Shown in pieces: positions 8,770 to 17,697 of a stretch of 64,000 nucleotides of DNA; within the stretch, counting starts at the first letter, position 1; every line of letters begins with the position of its first letter. The DNA is from Laspinema sp. D2d. GTDB taxonomy: Bacteria; Cyanobacteriota; Cyanobacteriia; Cyanobacteriales; Laspinemataceae. A model generated the notes under the pieces. The model was given only the letters and a program-made list of their open reading frames with translations. It made no database searches and had not been told where the DNA came from. The stretch is taken from assembly GCF_025370755.1 (NCBI RefSeq), contig NZ_JAMXFC010000025.1, positions 1 to 64,000 on the forward strand, given 5' to 3'. The translations under genes and the position numbers were made by a program.

Positions 8770-10062
8770 TTACTTTCGCGCTTCAGCTTCAATAAACCCT
8801 TTGACGGTTTCAATAGGAACATTTATGAAAGGATGGTTGAATATTGCTTTAACAGCTTCTATTCCACCTTCTTTGAAAGCATTGATGAGACGGTCTTTAA
8901 AAGTGACATCATATTTTATTTTAGCTTGAATTTTTTCAATGACTTGGCTCTCCTTAGCGTTTTCTTTATTTAGCTCATCAAGTAACTGCCTAACCTCATT
9001 TTTAAGCTCCTGAAAATAAGCTGGATTCGACTGAATAAAAGTATTGTAATCTGACTTTGACTCTTTTCCTACCGCACCCGCTTGGCCGTACACATTATAG
9101 ATATCGCCTTCATTCATGACATTTCTCCTGATTTGGCTGTTGACAAAAATGTTAGTTCCATTAATTTGATAGTCCCTTGTAGTTTGCGTGATGACACGCT
9201 GAGAATTTTCCTCCAAATATTGAACAATATTTTCAAATTTTATTTTAATGGATTCATATTTGTTGGCTTCTTGGGAGGTTTTTACAATATCTTCTAATAG
9301 GCTAAACAGTTTTCTAAAGTATTGAGTAGAAACTTCTTGAATGGGAATAATTAACTTGTCATCGCCGGAAATCTTGGTTAAAGGAGGTAATAAAACCAAG
9401 CAAGGAAACTGGTCGGCATATACATTTAAAGCTCTCCCAATTTCATAGCATTCCGCTTTATTAAATGGTTTGTTTGTAAACCACCTAAATAGAGGAAATT
9501 TTTTATATAAGTTAGAATGTAAAATAAATCTCCAATACTGGTTTAACAATTGCAAATCATGGGCAATATTTTCTAAAATGTAAATTTCAGACCATTTTCC
9601 AGTTAATATATCTAATTCATTAATATGTTTGTTAATATAATTTACTAATTCTACATCTTCATTCGTATATAAAAGGATACCTTTGATAATTTGTGAAGAA
9701 GAATTGTTGAAAAAATGCTGTTTTATCCCTAAGATATCTTCAAATATTAACTTTTTATTTGGCTTCGGACTAATTCCCGGCCATGAGATTGGTATTTGAA
9801 CCACCACGGGCAGTTGAGTTAATCCAACGGCTTTGGCTGCTTTATACCGGCGTTCTCCAGTGACCAATTCATACTGGTTGTCTCCTAGGGGTCGGACAAT
9901 AATCGGTTGAAGAATGCCATGTTGTTGAATGCTGGCTGTGAGTTCCGCCATCGCCTCTTCATCAAAATATCTCCGAGATTGAAACCCTGGAGGAGAAATT
10001 TGGTCCAGCCTGATGTTCTTAACGGGTGAGTTGTCAGGGTTTTGACTATTTGGGTTATCCAT
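8770..10062 (-). CDS. ParB N-terminal domain protein with a cyanobacterial C-terminal module
   Basis: Residues 15-90 form a ParB/Spo0J nuclease-like domain (IRLDQISPPGFQSRRYFDEE, then LQPIIVRPLGDNQYELVTGERRYKAAKAVG). ParB domains of this type bind and hydrolyse CTP and act in plasmid segregation or transcription control. The usual helix-turn-helix after the domain is not evident; residues 95-300 are helical and unassigned. The C-terminal 110 residues contain GDIYNVYGQAGAVGK and a final helical segment ending FINVPIETVKGFIEAEARK, resembling a module I have seen at the ends of various cyanobacterial conflict and signalling proteins. No ParA is adjacent, so a segregation role is uncertain. A regulatory or defence role is an alternative. 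Confidence 0.8.
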   Translation of the reverse strand: MDNPNSQNPDNSPVKNIRLDQISPPGFQSRRYFDEEAMAELTASIQQHGILQPIIVRPLGDNQYELVTGERRYKAAKAVGLTQLPVVVQIPISWPGISPKPNKKLIFEDILGIKQHFFNNSSSQIIKGILLYTNEDVELVNYINKHINELDILTGKWSEIYILENIAHDLQLLNQYWRFILHSNLYKKFPLFRWFTNKPFNKAECYEIGRALNVYADQFPCLVLLPPLTKISGDDKLIIPIQEVSTQYFRKLFSLLEDIVKTSQEANKYESIKIKFENIVQYLEENSQRVITQTTRDYQINGTNIFVNSQIRRNVMNEGDIYNVYGQAGAVGKESKSDYNTFIQSNPAYFQELKNEVRQLLDELNKENAKESQVIEKIQAKIKYDVTFKDRLINAFKEGGIEAVKAIFNHPFINVPIETVKGFIEAEARK

Positions 10063-10373
10063 TGGGCTGTTAGAAGTTCAGTGGGTATCGGTAAGCAACG
10101 GTTAATACTGCGCGATGCTTCTGGGTGCATCCTGCCAATGGTTGGAAGAGTTGGATGGGTTGGTTGGGCAGCCACTCCCGGAACTCTGTTGAGATGAATT
10201 TGGGTTTGCGTTGTAAGTACATAGAGGAAATATCTTACGATTCTACCTCTATTTCTAGGAGTAGGCTGCGGTTTTTATGGGTTTTTGAAGGTTTAATCGC
10301 AAAACTTTACAATGCCCTCCCCCTACTCCATGCTTCCCAACTGGAATCAAATGAGTGAGGCCATCACCTCCCC

Positions 10374-10400
10374 CAATAACTATCGGCTCCGACACTTATC
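10374..10400. repeat. Dispersed palindromic repeat
   Basis: CAATAACTATCGG and CCGACACTTATC arms. Followed by AACTCGGACTAGATGCGAT, the same flank as the copy at 8.65 kb. Confidence 0.6.
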
Positions 10401-10420
10401 CAGCGAACTCGGACTAGATG

Positions 10421-10453
10421 CGATAAGCCCGGGGGCATGGCTTCGCTTACCGC
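10421..10453. repeat. Small dispersed repeat, GGCAT-GCTTACCGC type
   Basis: Reads CGATAAGCCC, GGGGGCATGG, CTTCGCTTACCGC. This is one copy of a family whose best form is GCCTACGGCATAGCTCCGC followed by TTACCGC and which recurs about ten times in the window. Confidence 0.55.
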
Positions 10454-10690
10454 CTCTCCCCCGCTCGTTCTCCACCAACTCCCCAGCCCCAGAGGTGACC
10501 TCGGTTCCCACCGGCGCGATTCCGGCCAACTTCACCCGCTGCCAATCCGTTGGGAATAGAGACTATCCCGCTCAAGTTACCTCCCCGGATGGATTCGCAG
10601 ACCCGAGCAGTCCAATAGATTAAGAACATAAGAAAAACAAAAACCCGTTAACACAGACCGCGCAGGTCTTTTTAAAAACTGATATAACAG

Positions 10691-10723
10691 ACAAACCCGC
10701 CAGAGCTAGTCTAGCGGGTTTGT
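10691..10723 (+). terminator. Hairpin, possible terminator
   Basis: Perfect 10-bp stem ACAAACCCGC / GCGGGTTTGT with a 13-base loop. The right arm carries TTT but no long T-run follows, so termination would be weak. It lies 67 bp upstream of a small gene and has no clear gene before it. Confidence 0.4.
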
Positions 10724-10790
10724 TGCGTTGGGGGTCACTCTCTGGCAACTGCCCCCTAAAATCAAATAAGTCTCAGCCCTAACAGTTTCC

Positions 10791-11015
10791 ATGACCGAAC
10801 CCAATCGCCTCGACCTTTTAGACACGGACTATGCAGCCCTCATCGCCACTGACTACGACCCCAACCTAGAACGGCTGATAAGAGCGGCGGGGGAATCGTC
10901 CAGGGATGCAGTGCTGCTGACCCGGTTAGTGGGACTGGCTCAGAAGCCATTGGAAACCGAGCGGGACTGGCAGCAGTTTGAGGCGGTTTGGGGGAAACTG
11001 GAATCAGATGAGTGA
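10791..11015 (+). CDS. Small acidic protein, unknown
   Basis: A 74-residue acidic product (MTEPNRLDLLDTDYAALIA ... WGKLESDE) with no recognisable domain; the amino acid composition and lack of repeats look like real coding sequence. It follows a hairpin and is followed within 17 bp by a palindromic repeat. There is no strong Shine-Dalgarno. It does not seem to belong to an operon. Function unknown. Confidence 0.5.
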   Translation: MTEPNRLDLLDTDYAALIATDYDPNLERLIRAAGESSRDAVLLTRLVGLAQKPLETERDWQQFEAVWGKLESDE

Positions 11016-11031
11016 GCCGATCGCATCTCCC

Positions 11032-11058
11032 GATAAGTGTCGGGGCTGACAGTTATCC
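11032..11058. repeat. Dispersed palindromic repeat
   Basis: GATAAGTGTCGG and CTGACAGTTATCC arms, between the small acidic gene and the ATPase gene. The right arm is intact. Confidence 0.65.
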
Positions 11059-11198
11059 AGCGAAACCCAACTTTCAGGCGATCGGCTCACTCCCGCTTGT
11101 TTTCCACCAACTCCCAAGCCCCCCGGGTGACTTCGTTTTCTACCGGCACGATTCCGGACAATTTCACCCGCCGCTAATCCCCATAAGCACCCAAGTAA

Positions 11199-12872
11199 TC
11201 ATTCTTCGTCAGTATCAAGTTCTTCAATAGCAACTATCAAGGGACCCAGTAAAGATTTGACCAAATGTAAAGCCTCTACATCTTTCATTAATAGAGTCTT
11301 TACATATTTTTGATACATTTTCTGATCTGCAAATCCTAATTCTTTACTAATTGTGTGTAAAATTGATGTTTTTTTAACAGGATATTCTAAAACAATTTCT
11401 CGGAAATCTTTTTGTGTAATTAACTCGTCTAAGCGTTGAATTTCTTCCTCTATAATAAGGGAGGTAGGAAAGTGAATATCCACCGGAGCTTTAGTATTAA
11501 TCACCTCTTTTATAGGTTTTTCTTGAGAATATTTTTGTAGTATTTTTCGATAAGCCCTCTCGTTAATAATCTTTTTTTTAGCATCATACTGGGAAGAAAA
11601 AGCCTTAATTGCCTCCTCTTTCGCTTTTTTTATTCGCTGGTTTTTATCATCTTCATTTAATGGTGATGGCTCATAATTGTCCCAATGTTTTTTGTAAGCT
11701 AATTCAATAACGTCTGGATGATAATAAATAGATTCTACCGATGAAAATGGTAGTACATATATCCGATGTTCGCTTTCAAGTTTTTGTATGTCTTCATCTG
11801 AGCGATTATCCTTATCAATAATACCAAAAGCCTCTACCCAGGCAATATCTTGAGAAGACTGGATGCCTTTAACAGCTTTTTCTACTTCTCCACAGCCCGA
11901 TTTAGGAATAACAGAAACATTGGGAAACAGTAAACTATAAAGGGGTTTGTCTAGGCTTGTCTCCTGCCCTTCAATAAATAAAATCTTTCTACGCGCTCCA
12001 AGGATATCTTTTTTGATTTCATCATCGATTTGAGTTCCTGGCAGCATCAAATCTAAATCCCAGGCACTTACCGAAGATTCAGTATAGGTGCAGCCTCGAA
12101 GTAAAAGTGTCTTTGACTCAGGATTATCTAAGGGAAGCATCACTTCATGTGTTGATATGACAAATGTACAGTCCCTACGCTTAGAGAATAAATTTGTCAA
12201 CAATGGTGAAATTATAGAACGATGAAGGTGACGCTCTGGTTCATCGATTAGTAGTAATGTACCTTCCTTAGCTGTAAGCACTTCTGCTGCAATTAATAAA
12301 GCATTTCGCTCACCGTCTGAAAGTTCTGCAACACTATATTCTGAATCTCCGCCATTTTTTGCTTTGGCAACTATCTCCCTCTTTGTAGTTAACCGAATTT
12401 TAATATTTATATTAGAAAACTGGAAAATTTCATTAATAATTTCAATAAGATTATCTTGTTCATAATGTTCTACTGCTTTTTCAAAATCCCGATTCCCGAC
12501 TGTTTCAAAAACTACCTGATGTAAAGTGGTTTGATAATCGATAAAATTATTAATTCCCAAATTTGGTAAACGATGTAGATCGAGATTTGTGAATTTATAA
12601 CGTGCAGATTCAGAAAGATTCATTGATTGGAGAGTTTGTTCTATAAATTTCTTCTCATCAGGTGAAAAACTGCTTGAATTAGAAGTAAACCAATTTGGGC
12701 GATGAGCATATATCCATTGTGCATTTGAAGCATTATCTCTATATAAGCGTTGCATCAAACTAGATTTTCCGGTTCCATTAGCACCAAGAACAAACAAAAT
12801 ATCTCCTAAATCAGCGGGGACAATAAGTGGATCGTCGCTCGCTCGGTCAATTTTAAATTCAAAAGATGTCAT
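11199..12872 (-). CDS. AAA ATPase-DUF4435 fusion (PARIS-like)
   Basis: The N-terminal 285 residues are an ABC/SMC-like AAA ATPase of the AAA_21/AAA_15 type: Walker A GANGTGKS (30-37), signature ELSDGERN (183-190), Walker B LLLIDEPERHLH (206-217), and a switch histidine in ISTHEV (239-244). The remainder looks like DUF4435, a TOPRIM-related nuclease fold: FIEGQETSLDKPLYSLLF (299-316), with Glu301, and IIDKDNR (351-357), giving an E...DxD set. ATPase plus DUF4435 is the composition of the phage-defence system PARIS (AriA and AriB), in which the nuclease is released by an anti-restriction trigger; single-gene versions are known. The gene is divergent from a GIY-YIG gene. Base composition is AT-richer than its neighbours, suggesting transfer. 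Confidence 0.83.
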   Translation of the reverse strand: MTSFEFKIDRASDDPLIVPADLGDILFVLGANGTGKSSLMQRLYRDNASNAQWIYAHRPNWFTSNSSSFSPDEKKFIEQTLQSMNLSESARYKFTNLDLHRLPNLGINNFIDYQTTLHQVVFETVGNRDFEKAVEHYEQDNLIEIINEIFQFSNINIKIRLTTKREIVAKAKNGGDSEYSVAELSDGERNALLIAAEVLTAKEGTLLLIDEPERHLHRSIISPLLTNLFSKRRDCTFVISTHEVMLPLDNPESKTLLLRGCTYTESSVSAWDLDLMLPGTQIDDEIKKDILGARRKILFIEGQETSLDKPLYSLLFPNVSVIPKSGCGEVEKAVKGIQSSQDIAWVEAFGIIDKDNRSDEDIQKLESEHRIYVLPFSSVESIYYHPDVIELAYKKHWDNYEPSPLNEDDKNQRIKKAKEEAIKAFSSQYDAKKKIINERAYRKILQKYSQEKPIKEVINTKAPVDIHFPTSLIIEEEIQRLDELITQKDFREIVLEYPVKKTSILHTISKELGFADQKMYQKYVKTLLMKDVEALHLVKSLLGPLIVAIEELDTDEE

Positions 12873-12920
12873 AGTAGTGTTACCGTTTAAACTGGTCTCA
12901 TTATAATAATATTTTAAATT

Positions 12921-13487
12921 GTGGACGAGCGACAGCTAAATTTATTCGACCACTCCCCAGAACCCACCCGGAAGCAGCAGAAACTAGAGATGACCCGGGA
13001 CCAGTTCATCCAGTGGAAACGGCAAATCGCCAGCCATCAGCAAGCCACCCGGGAGAATCACCCGCAGCAACCGACCCTATTCGATACCGGAGTAAACCAG
13101 TTCGACCCCCAGGGGATAGACCCGTTCGGGCTTCGGCAATACGCCACCCGGTTTTACGACCTGGCTGAGATGCGCTTGGGCCAGGAAGGGGACCCCTGCC
13201 TCTACTTTTTGATTGATAATTGTTTTCCCCTAATTTTATACATCGGGGAGACAGTCCACTCGAACCAACGCTGGAAAGGGGGTCACCATGTCGAAGAATA
13301 CTTGGCAAAATACATCCAACTCAACCGCAAACACGGGTTGGAAGTGCTGCCCGCTTTAGCTTTCGAGTGGGGAGCACCGCACGAAACCAGGCTGAGGCAA
13401 AAGATGGAATTCGAGCTTATCAAGAAGTGGCGATCGCCTTTTAACAAGGAAAACCGAGTGCAGTGGGGTCACCCGTTCGGAGAGTAA
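12921..13487 (+). CDS. GIY-YIG nuclease-like protein
   Basis: A 188-residue protein starting at GTG 12921. Residues 75-165 match a GIY-YIG fold: CLYFLID...LILYIGET (the GIY-YIG strand pair), then QRWKGGHH, and a downstream Glu in HETRLRQKMEFELIKKW. The family cuts DNA; some members are repair, homing or restriction enzymes. The N-terminal 70 residues are polar and Gln-rich (NLFDHSPEPTRKQQ). It is divergent from the PARIS-like gene with 48 bp between starts, so the two may share a control region. The protein resembles a cyanobacterial GIY-YIG group I cannot name further. Confidence 0.72.
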   Translation: MDERQLNLFDHSPEPTRKQQKLEMTRDQFIQWKRQIASHQQATRENHPQQPTLFDTGVNQFDPQGIDPFGLRQYATRFYDLAEMRLGQEGDPCLYFLIDNCFPLILYIGETVHSNQRWKGGHHVEEYLAKYIQLNRKHGLEVLPALAFEWGAPHETRLRQKMEFELIKKWRSPFNKENRVQWGHPFGE

Positions 13488-13496
13488 AGAGACATC

Positions 13497-13522
13497 AAAA
13501 AGCCCCGGGTTAGGGGGCTGTG
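13497..13522 (-). terminator. Rho-independent terminator
   Basis: AGCCCC / GGGGCT stem with a 7-base loop. Read on the minus strand it is followed by TTTTTGATG, so it fits the end of the small membrane-protein gene; on the plus strand it may also end the GIY-YIG gene. Confidence 0.65.
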
Positions 13523-13533
13523 TTACTTAGAAA

Positions 13534-13848
13534 TTACCGAAACAAAATAGGGAGTTCTTGGAAGAACCACTTCCAGGTTTTAAAAGAACCTCCCACACTG
13601 AGTCCAGTAGATATAGCGAGTAGGACAGCAGCTATTTGGGGCATCCCTGCTGAATGAATATAGCCTGACAAAAGCCCGTACAAAAGAAATAAACCCGCGA
13701 AAGTCAACACAGCCAACAAGTCACGGCTTTTAAAGCTAACAATAAAGGCTCCCAGAAGAGTTGCTATTATTGCAACCACAAATAGTCCCTCAAGTAAAAT
13801 GTTACTTAGCTCAGTAATCTGGTTCATAAACTCGTAAATTTGGTACAT
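13534..13848 (-). CDS. Small membrane protein, unknown
   Basis: About 104 residues with three hydrophobic stretches: LLEGLFVVAIIATLLGAFIV, LLAVLTFAGLFLLYGLLSG and MPQIAAVLLAISTGLSVGG, so an inner-membrane protein. I start it at ATG 13848, where AGGT precedes the start at a fair distance; the TTG at 13929 would add 27 residues of no evident character. It lies downstream of the ATPase-like gene on the same strand (about 140 bp), which also has membrane segments, so the two may act together. No family recognised. Confidence 0.6.
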   Translation of the reverse strand: MYQIYEFMNQITELSNILLEGLFVVAIIATLLGAFIVSFKSRDLLAVLTFAGLFLLYGLLSGYIHSAGMPQIAAVLLAISTGLSVGGSFKTWKWFFQELPILFR

Positions 13849-13986
13849 TTCAATACCTACATTTTTTAGACCACCTATTATTTTAGCGTGGGGTTTTCCT
13901 GCATGATTGGTAATGAATATTGGCTGCAATCACGTCGATAATTAGGTCCCAGTCTAGCCCCATCAAGATATCAAAAACTCAGTAAC

Positions 13987-14862
13987 TCACTGTCCCAGCC
14001 GCTTGCGAGTTCCCTTGATTTGGCCCAATTGCTTCAGGCCCATGAAAGCCATGAAAGCCAAGCCCCCAAAGATTTGTACATCCTTTTGCCCGGTAGACAT
14101 CCCGATATATCGCATAGCGCCAAACCCAAGGAGGAACGCGAACCAGAGCGCAGTAACATTTATATACTGTGTATGCTCTGCCTTCTCATCATGAATCCCG
14201 AGGGAGTGGCGCTTAATCACCTGCTTTGCCATCAGGGGGGACCGTCCGGCTTGGGGTGCAAGGTCAGCGAGTTCGGATTCACTGAGATTTAATCCCCTGG
14301 CTTGAGCTTCCGATCGCATCACTTCCCGGATATGTTTTTCGCTGGGGGGTTCGAGTTCAATCTCCACCATGTCTAAAAAAATGTCCCTGCGCGGATTCAC
14401 CACGGCAAAGCAACAAATCCTCACCCCGTTAGAGATGGCATCTTCCAACCAATACCGAACGCCGGTGGTTAACCGCTTCGCCTCTGGGAAAATCAGCAAA
14501 GTGTCCGAGTTCATCCGGTCGAGTAACGCCTCTTTCAATTCATCCATTGTGAGAGACCGTTCCCCGACTGGTTCACCCTCGCGATTAAGTTTGGGTTCGG
14601 TGATATCCACATCCAACTGTTCAGCCAGCCGGTGAAAGAAATTTTTCCCGCTGCCTTTGTAAGTTGCGATCGCCACATCCAACTCACCCGTAAACTCATC
14701 CACAACGCGAGTAACGAATTCAGACCCGCCGACCCCAGACTCAGCCAACACCAAAACGGACTCCCCGCGACGGAGAGCCTCAGAGACTAATTGAAATTCC
14801 TTGTGATTTAACTGCGTTTCTTCTGCGCCTTGATAGCTTCCGCCAGATGAGCCGCCGCCCAT
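13987..14862 (-). CDS. Membrane-anchored ATPase-like protein with degenerate P-loop
   Basis: The 291-residue protein has a TniB/ExeA-like AAA layout. The phosphate-binding loop region reads LAESGVGGSEFV (39-50), with Gly46 where the P-loop lysine should be; a Walker B-like strand DTLLIFPEAKRL follows, then LVDL-like sensor segments and a helical lid (SESELADLAPQAGRSPLM). Two C-terminal hydrophobic stretches (VTALWFAFLLGFGAMRYIG and IFGGLAFMAFMGL) would anchor it in the membrane. The start overlaps the preceding gene by 55 bp; no better downstream ATG exists. ATP hydrolysis seems unlikely with the lysine gone. The family is known to contain transposition helpers and secretion ATPases; the role here is unknown. 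Confidence 0.6.
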   Translation of the reverse strand: MGGGSSGGSYQGAEETQLNHKEFQLVSEALRRGESVLVLAESGVGGSEFVTRVVDEFTGELDVAIATYKGSGKNFFHRLAEQLDVDITEPKLNREGEPVGERSLTMDELKEALLDRMNSDTLLIFPEAKRLTTGVRYWLEDAISNGVRICCFAVVNPRRDIFLDMVEIELEPPSEKHIREVMRSEAQARGLNLSESELADLAPQAGRSPLMAKQVIKRHSLGIHDEKAEHTQYINVTALWFAFLLGFGAMRYIGMSTGQKDVQIFGGLAFMAFMGLKQLGQIKGTRKRLGQ

Positions 14863-15389
14863 TCCCGGTTGATTAACTCCGGGGACTCCTCGAAAAAAAG
14901 TTGCTCTTTTAAATCCTCGTCCAAGTCATCAGGATTAGAGATATATCCAGCCGTCAGCCGGTTACTCGCCTCGACCAAAACAGCCGCCGCCCGACTCTGA
15001 GCCGCACGGTCAAACCGCCGCATTGAGTCTTGGTTGCGATCGCCTGAAACTGCCTCATTGATTTCCTGCTGAGTTGACTTCCGCTGGATTCCATTTCCCT
15101 TGGTCGCGGTCACCAACTCGCCCGCTTCCTCATGGGATTCCTGGGATTGCTGGTTCAACTCTTCCTCATGCTCAATAAAACCATCCTTTTTACCAGTTTT
15201 TTGAATCCAGGCATGGAGGTTATCCAACCGTTGAACCTCTGGCAGTTCGAGATAAGCCTCTTTGGTGTCCGGGTCTATATTTGCTTTAATCTGCAAGTAT
15301 TGAAGCCGCTTGTAGTAGGCATCCTTCTTAATTCTCCAGCGTTCCATCAATTCGGTTGGGGTGAAGCGATTCGGGTCGGTGGTTTGCAT
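14808..15389 (-). CDS. DNA-binding-like protein of plasmid type
   Basis: A 193-residue protein from ATG 15389, preceded by GAGG. Residues 8-35 (FTPTELMERWRIKKDAYYKR) look like a helix-turn-helix of the MerR/excisionase sort. The rest is polar and helical, with a Gln/Glu-rich middle (EHEEELNQQSQESHEEAGE). The in-frame TTG at 15404 would add five residues only. It overlaps the start of the ATPase-like gene by 55 bp, so the two are likely one transcription unit, possibly a regulator plus partner. Similar pairs occur on cyanobacterial plasmids, but I cannot name the family. Confidence 0.6.
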   Translation of the reverse strand: MQTTDPNRFTPTELMERWRIKKDAYYKRLQYLQIKANIDPDTKEAYLELPEVQRLDNLHAWIQKTGKKDGFIEHEEELNQQSQESHEEAGELVTATKGNGIQRKSTQQEINEAVSGDRNQDSMRRFDRAAQSRAAAVLVEASNRLTAGYISNPDDLDEDLKEQLFFEESPELINREWAAAHLAEAIKAQKKRS

Positions 15390-15577
15390 AAATTTTTTCC
15401 TCAAGCCGTTGCATATTATGGATTTGTGAATTGAGAAAAATTTTAACCACTCCCACCCGAATCGGCAACCTTCGCCTCCGACTCACCCGAAACTCGCCCA
15501 CCGACTCATCACTACAACTGAGGCGACAGTCTAAGGGGCTAGAATCCTTGCATGACTGAGTAAAAGTTCTCAGCCCA

Positions 15578-15708
15578 AATAACTCTCAGAAGTGACAGTT
15601 ATCTGAAGGGGTCGAATTCATCCACTCGAAAATAACTCTCAGGTCCGACAGTTATCTGAAAAGTTGCCGAACAAATCAACCCGATAACTATCAGGTCTGA
15701 GAGTTTGG
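15578..15708. repeat. Cluster of three palindromic repeats
   Basis: Copies at 15578-15604, 15631-15657 and 15683-15708. The first two are separated by 26 bp and read AATAACTCTCAG with TGACAGTTATCTGAA or CGACAGTTATCTGAA, so they look like a recent tandem duplication; the third has GAGAGTTTGG at its right. Confidence 0.75.
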
Positions 15709-15913
15709 AGAATGCCGATCGCCGGTGGAATCAACCAAGACCCAACCGGATTGATTCAGTTGATAGGCGATCGCATCACCGGGATGAAACGAGCTTGGCG
15801 TCCGTTCCCAACCTGGCGATTGCCCACCAAACACCCCAGCCAATTTATCTCGAAAATCACCGGCGGGGGAAAACACTCGAATGGATTCGGTTCCCCTGGG
15901 GGCGAGTCCTCGG

Positions 15914-15940
15914 CAATAACTATCAGGGCTGAGAGTTTGG
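15914..15940. repeat. Dispersed palindromic repeat
   Basis: CAATAACTATCAGG and CTGAGAGTTTGG arms. Flanked by GATCGCCGGTG words that also flank the copy at 15.69 kb, so a longer segment (GAGAGTTTGG...GATCGCCGGTG) has been duplicated. Confidence 0.65.
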
Positions 15941-16212
15941 GGATTGAGTTGCGATCGCCGGTGAGAGAACCCCATCGGATTGGTTTAGTTCGATAGGCGA
16001 TCGCATCCTTCACACGAACCAGGCAGGTTAAATTTGACAGTGACCCCGGACTTTTGGCATCGAAGATACTTCCCGCATCCTTAGTAAACTCAAAGCAAGG
16101 TTCTTAGCAGCAAATGCACTCGAAGCATTTCTGTGGGCCAAATCATTCTTGTTTAGGTGAAACGATTGGCAGTAAAGTTAAGAAATTTCTATTGGGCGAG
16201 TGTCCAAAAATT

Positions 16213-17013
16213 ATGTCAGACGATGCAGATGCTCAAGTGAGTTTAACCGCTCGATTTATGGCAGCGAGTCGAGCCTTTGAGAGCCAGCAAGCCAATCCTT
16301 TGTTCCGTGACCCATTTGCCGAACGGTTGGCGGGAACAGAAACGATGAAACTTATCATCCCCCGGGCTGAAGAATACGAAGCCCAAGGCCGACCCTATGC
16401 TGCCGTGCGGACTCGCTTTTTCGATGACTTTTTGTTGCAGTGCAACGCGACCATCCGCCAAGTGGTGCTGCTCGGTGCTGGAATGGATACCCGCGCCTAC
16501 CGACTCGACTGGCAACCGGAAACTCATCTATACGAACTTGACCGCTCATCAGTCTTGGATTACAAAGAAACCGAACTGGAAACGTTCGCGCCCCAATGCA
16601 ATCGGCACGTCGTAAGAGCAGACTTGCGCGAAGATTGGGTACCACTCCTCATTGAAAATGGCTATCAACCGGACCAACCCTCGGTATGGCTGCTGGAAGG
16701 ACTGCTCTACTATTTAAGTGACAGCGAAGTAAGTGCCTTGATGAAAGCAATTGATAATTTGACCGCACCGGGAAGCCATTTCGCCGCCGATGTTATCAAT
16801 GATATAATTTGCAACGGTTCGGACGCACTTGCGGCATATTGGCAGTCGAGTTGCAACGAGCCGGAAACGTTTTTTGCCGAGTTTGGCTGGAGCGCTCAAG
16901 CCATCCAACCGAGTGACGAGGGCGCTTCATTCGGACGTTTCACCTATCAGTTTCCCCCGCGCTCGGTTACGGATGGACCCCACATCTTTTTCGTCACCGC
17001 AACTAAAACGTGA
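16213..17013 (+). CDS. SAM-dependent O-methyltransferase, leucine carboxyl methyltransferase type
   Basis: The 266-residue protein begins MSDDADAQVSLTARFMAASR and shows the pattern of the bacterial Ppm1/LCMT-like family (TIGR00027): NPLFRDPFAERLAG, VRTRFFDDFLLQ, the SAM-binding loop VVLLGAGMDTRAYRL, a following acidic strand ELDRSSVLDYKE, and VWLLEGLLYYL. These enzymes transfer methyl from S-adenosylmethionine to carboxyl or hydroxyl oxygens of small molecules or lipids. The ATG at 16213 was chosen because the conserved part starts there; an in-frame ATG at 16114 adds 33 residues without domain character. The gene is isolated between repeat-rich stretches. Substrate unknown. Confidence 0.87.
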   Translation: MSDDADAQVSLTARFMAASRAFESQQANPLFRDPFAERLAGTETMKLIIPRAEEYEAQGRPYAAVRTRFFDDFLLQCNATIRQVVLLGAGMDTRAYRLDWQPETHLYELDRSSVLDYKETELETFAPQCNRHVVRADLREDWVPLLIENGYQPDQPSVWLLEGLLYYLSDSEVSALMKAIDNLTAPGSHFAADVINDIICNGSDALAAYWQSSCNEPETFFAEFGWSAQAIQPSDEGASFGRFTYQFPPRSVTDGPHIFFVTATKT

Positions 17014-17175
17014 TGCTTCAGTCTTTTGGGCTGGGTTGACAACGGGGCAGGCATCCACACAATGCGATCTCATCATCAACGCAACCCATCGCATTCGGCT
17101 CCACCCGCCATACTGCACTTGCCAGTGCTAGGAGTCTGTTACATTATCACCGAGGGAGTACCTGGGTAGATTGAG

Positions 17176-17382
17176 TTACCGCTGGTCAACAACTGCCCTC
17201 CGTAACAGCCAATGATTCTTGGCCGCCTCGCACTCGGGGCAAACATCCACGGTATCGCCCCCATACCCGCGACAAATCAGGTAGAACGAGAGTTGACGCG
17301 CATGGAGCCGACAGATGGGCCGATCGCAGTTTTTGCCATCGCACAATAAGGGTGCAGGGTTATCACAAAAATCGCACTTCAT
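17176..17382 (-). CDS. Small zinc-binding protein
   Basis: A 68-residue protein beginning MKCDFCDNPAPLLCDGKNCD and containing further CR-H and CPEC pairs (CxxC at residues 3-6, C and H in the middle, CPEC near 54-57), so it should hold one or two zinc ions. GGAGG lies at a good distance before the ATG at 17382, which decides this start over an upstream ATG at 17409. Such small proteins are common on cyanobacterial replicons. Function unknown. Confidence 0.65.
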   Translation of the reverse strand: MKCDFCDNPAPLLCDGKNCDRPICRLHARQLSFYLICRGYGGDTVDVCPECEAAKNHWLLRRAVVDQR

Positions 17383-17697
17383 TGAGATTCCTCCAGTTGT
17401 CAGCATCAAAATAACGATAGAGCCTTGGGGTTTGGAAGTTGACCGATGGCAATCGCACCCGTGCAGAGTCTCGTTAGATTGAGTCGGTTGTGATCAGTTC
17501 CCTGATTCACCTAGGCTATCCCGGACAAGACCTCGCTGGATGGTTGCCGATCGCACCGCACGGAGACTGACCCGGTTCTATCGGTGGCAAGGCTCACTCG
17601 GACTAGAACAGTGGCAGCCCAGGACAAGGTAACCGGACTCACCCGGTTTTATCGGACCCAAGGCGTTCATCTCATGAGACGATCGCATCGTTAGTCC

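Noticed and set aside
10312-10623. Open frame of 103 codons
   Set aside because: It is built over a palindromic repeat and a small dispersed repeat. No protein-like pattern.
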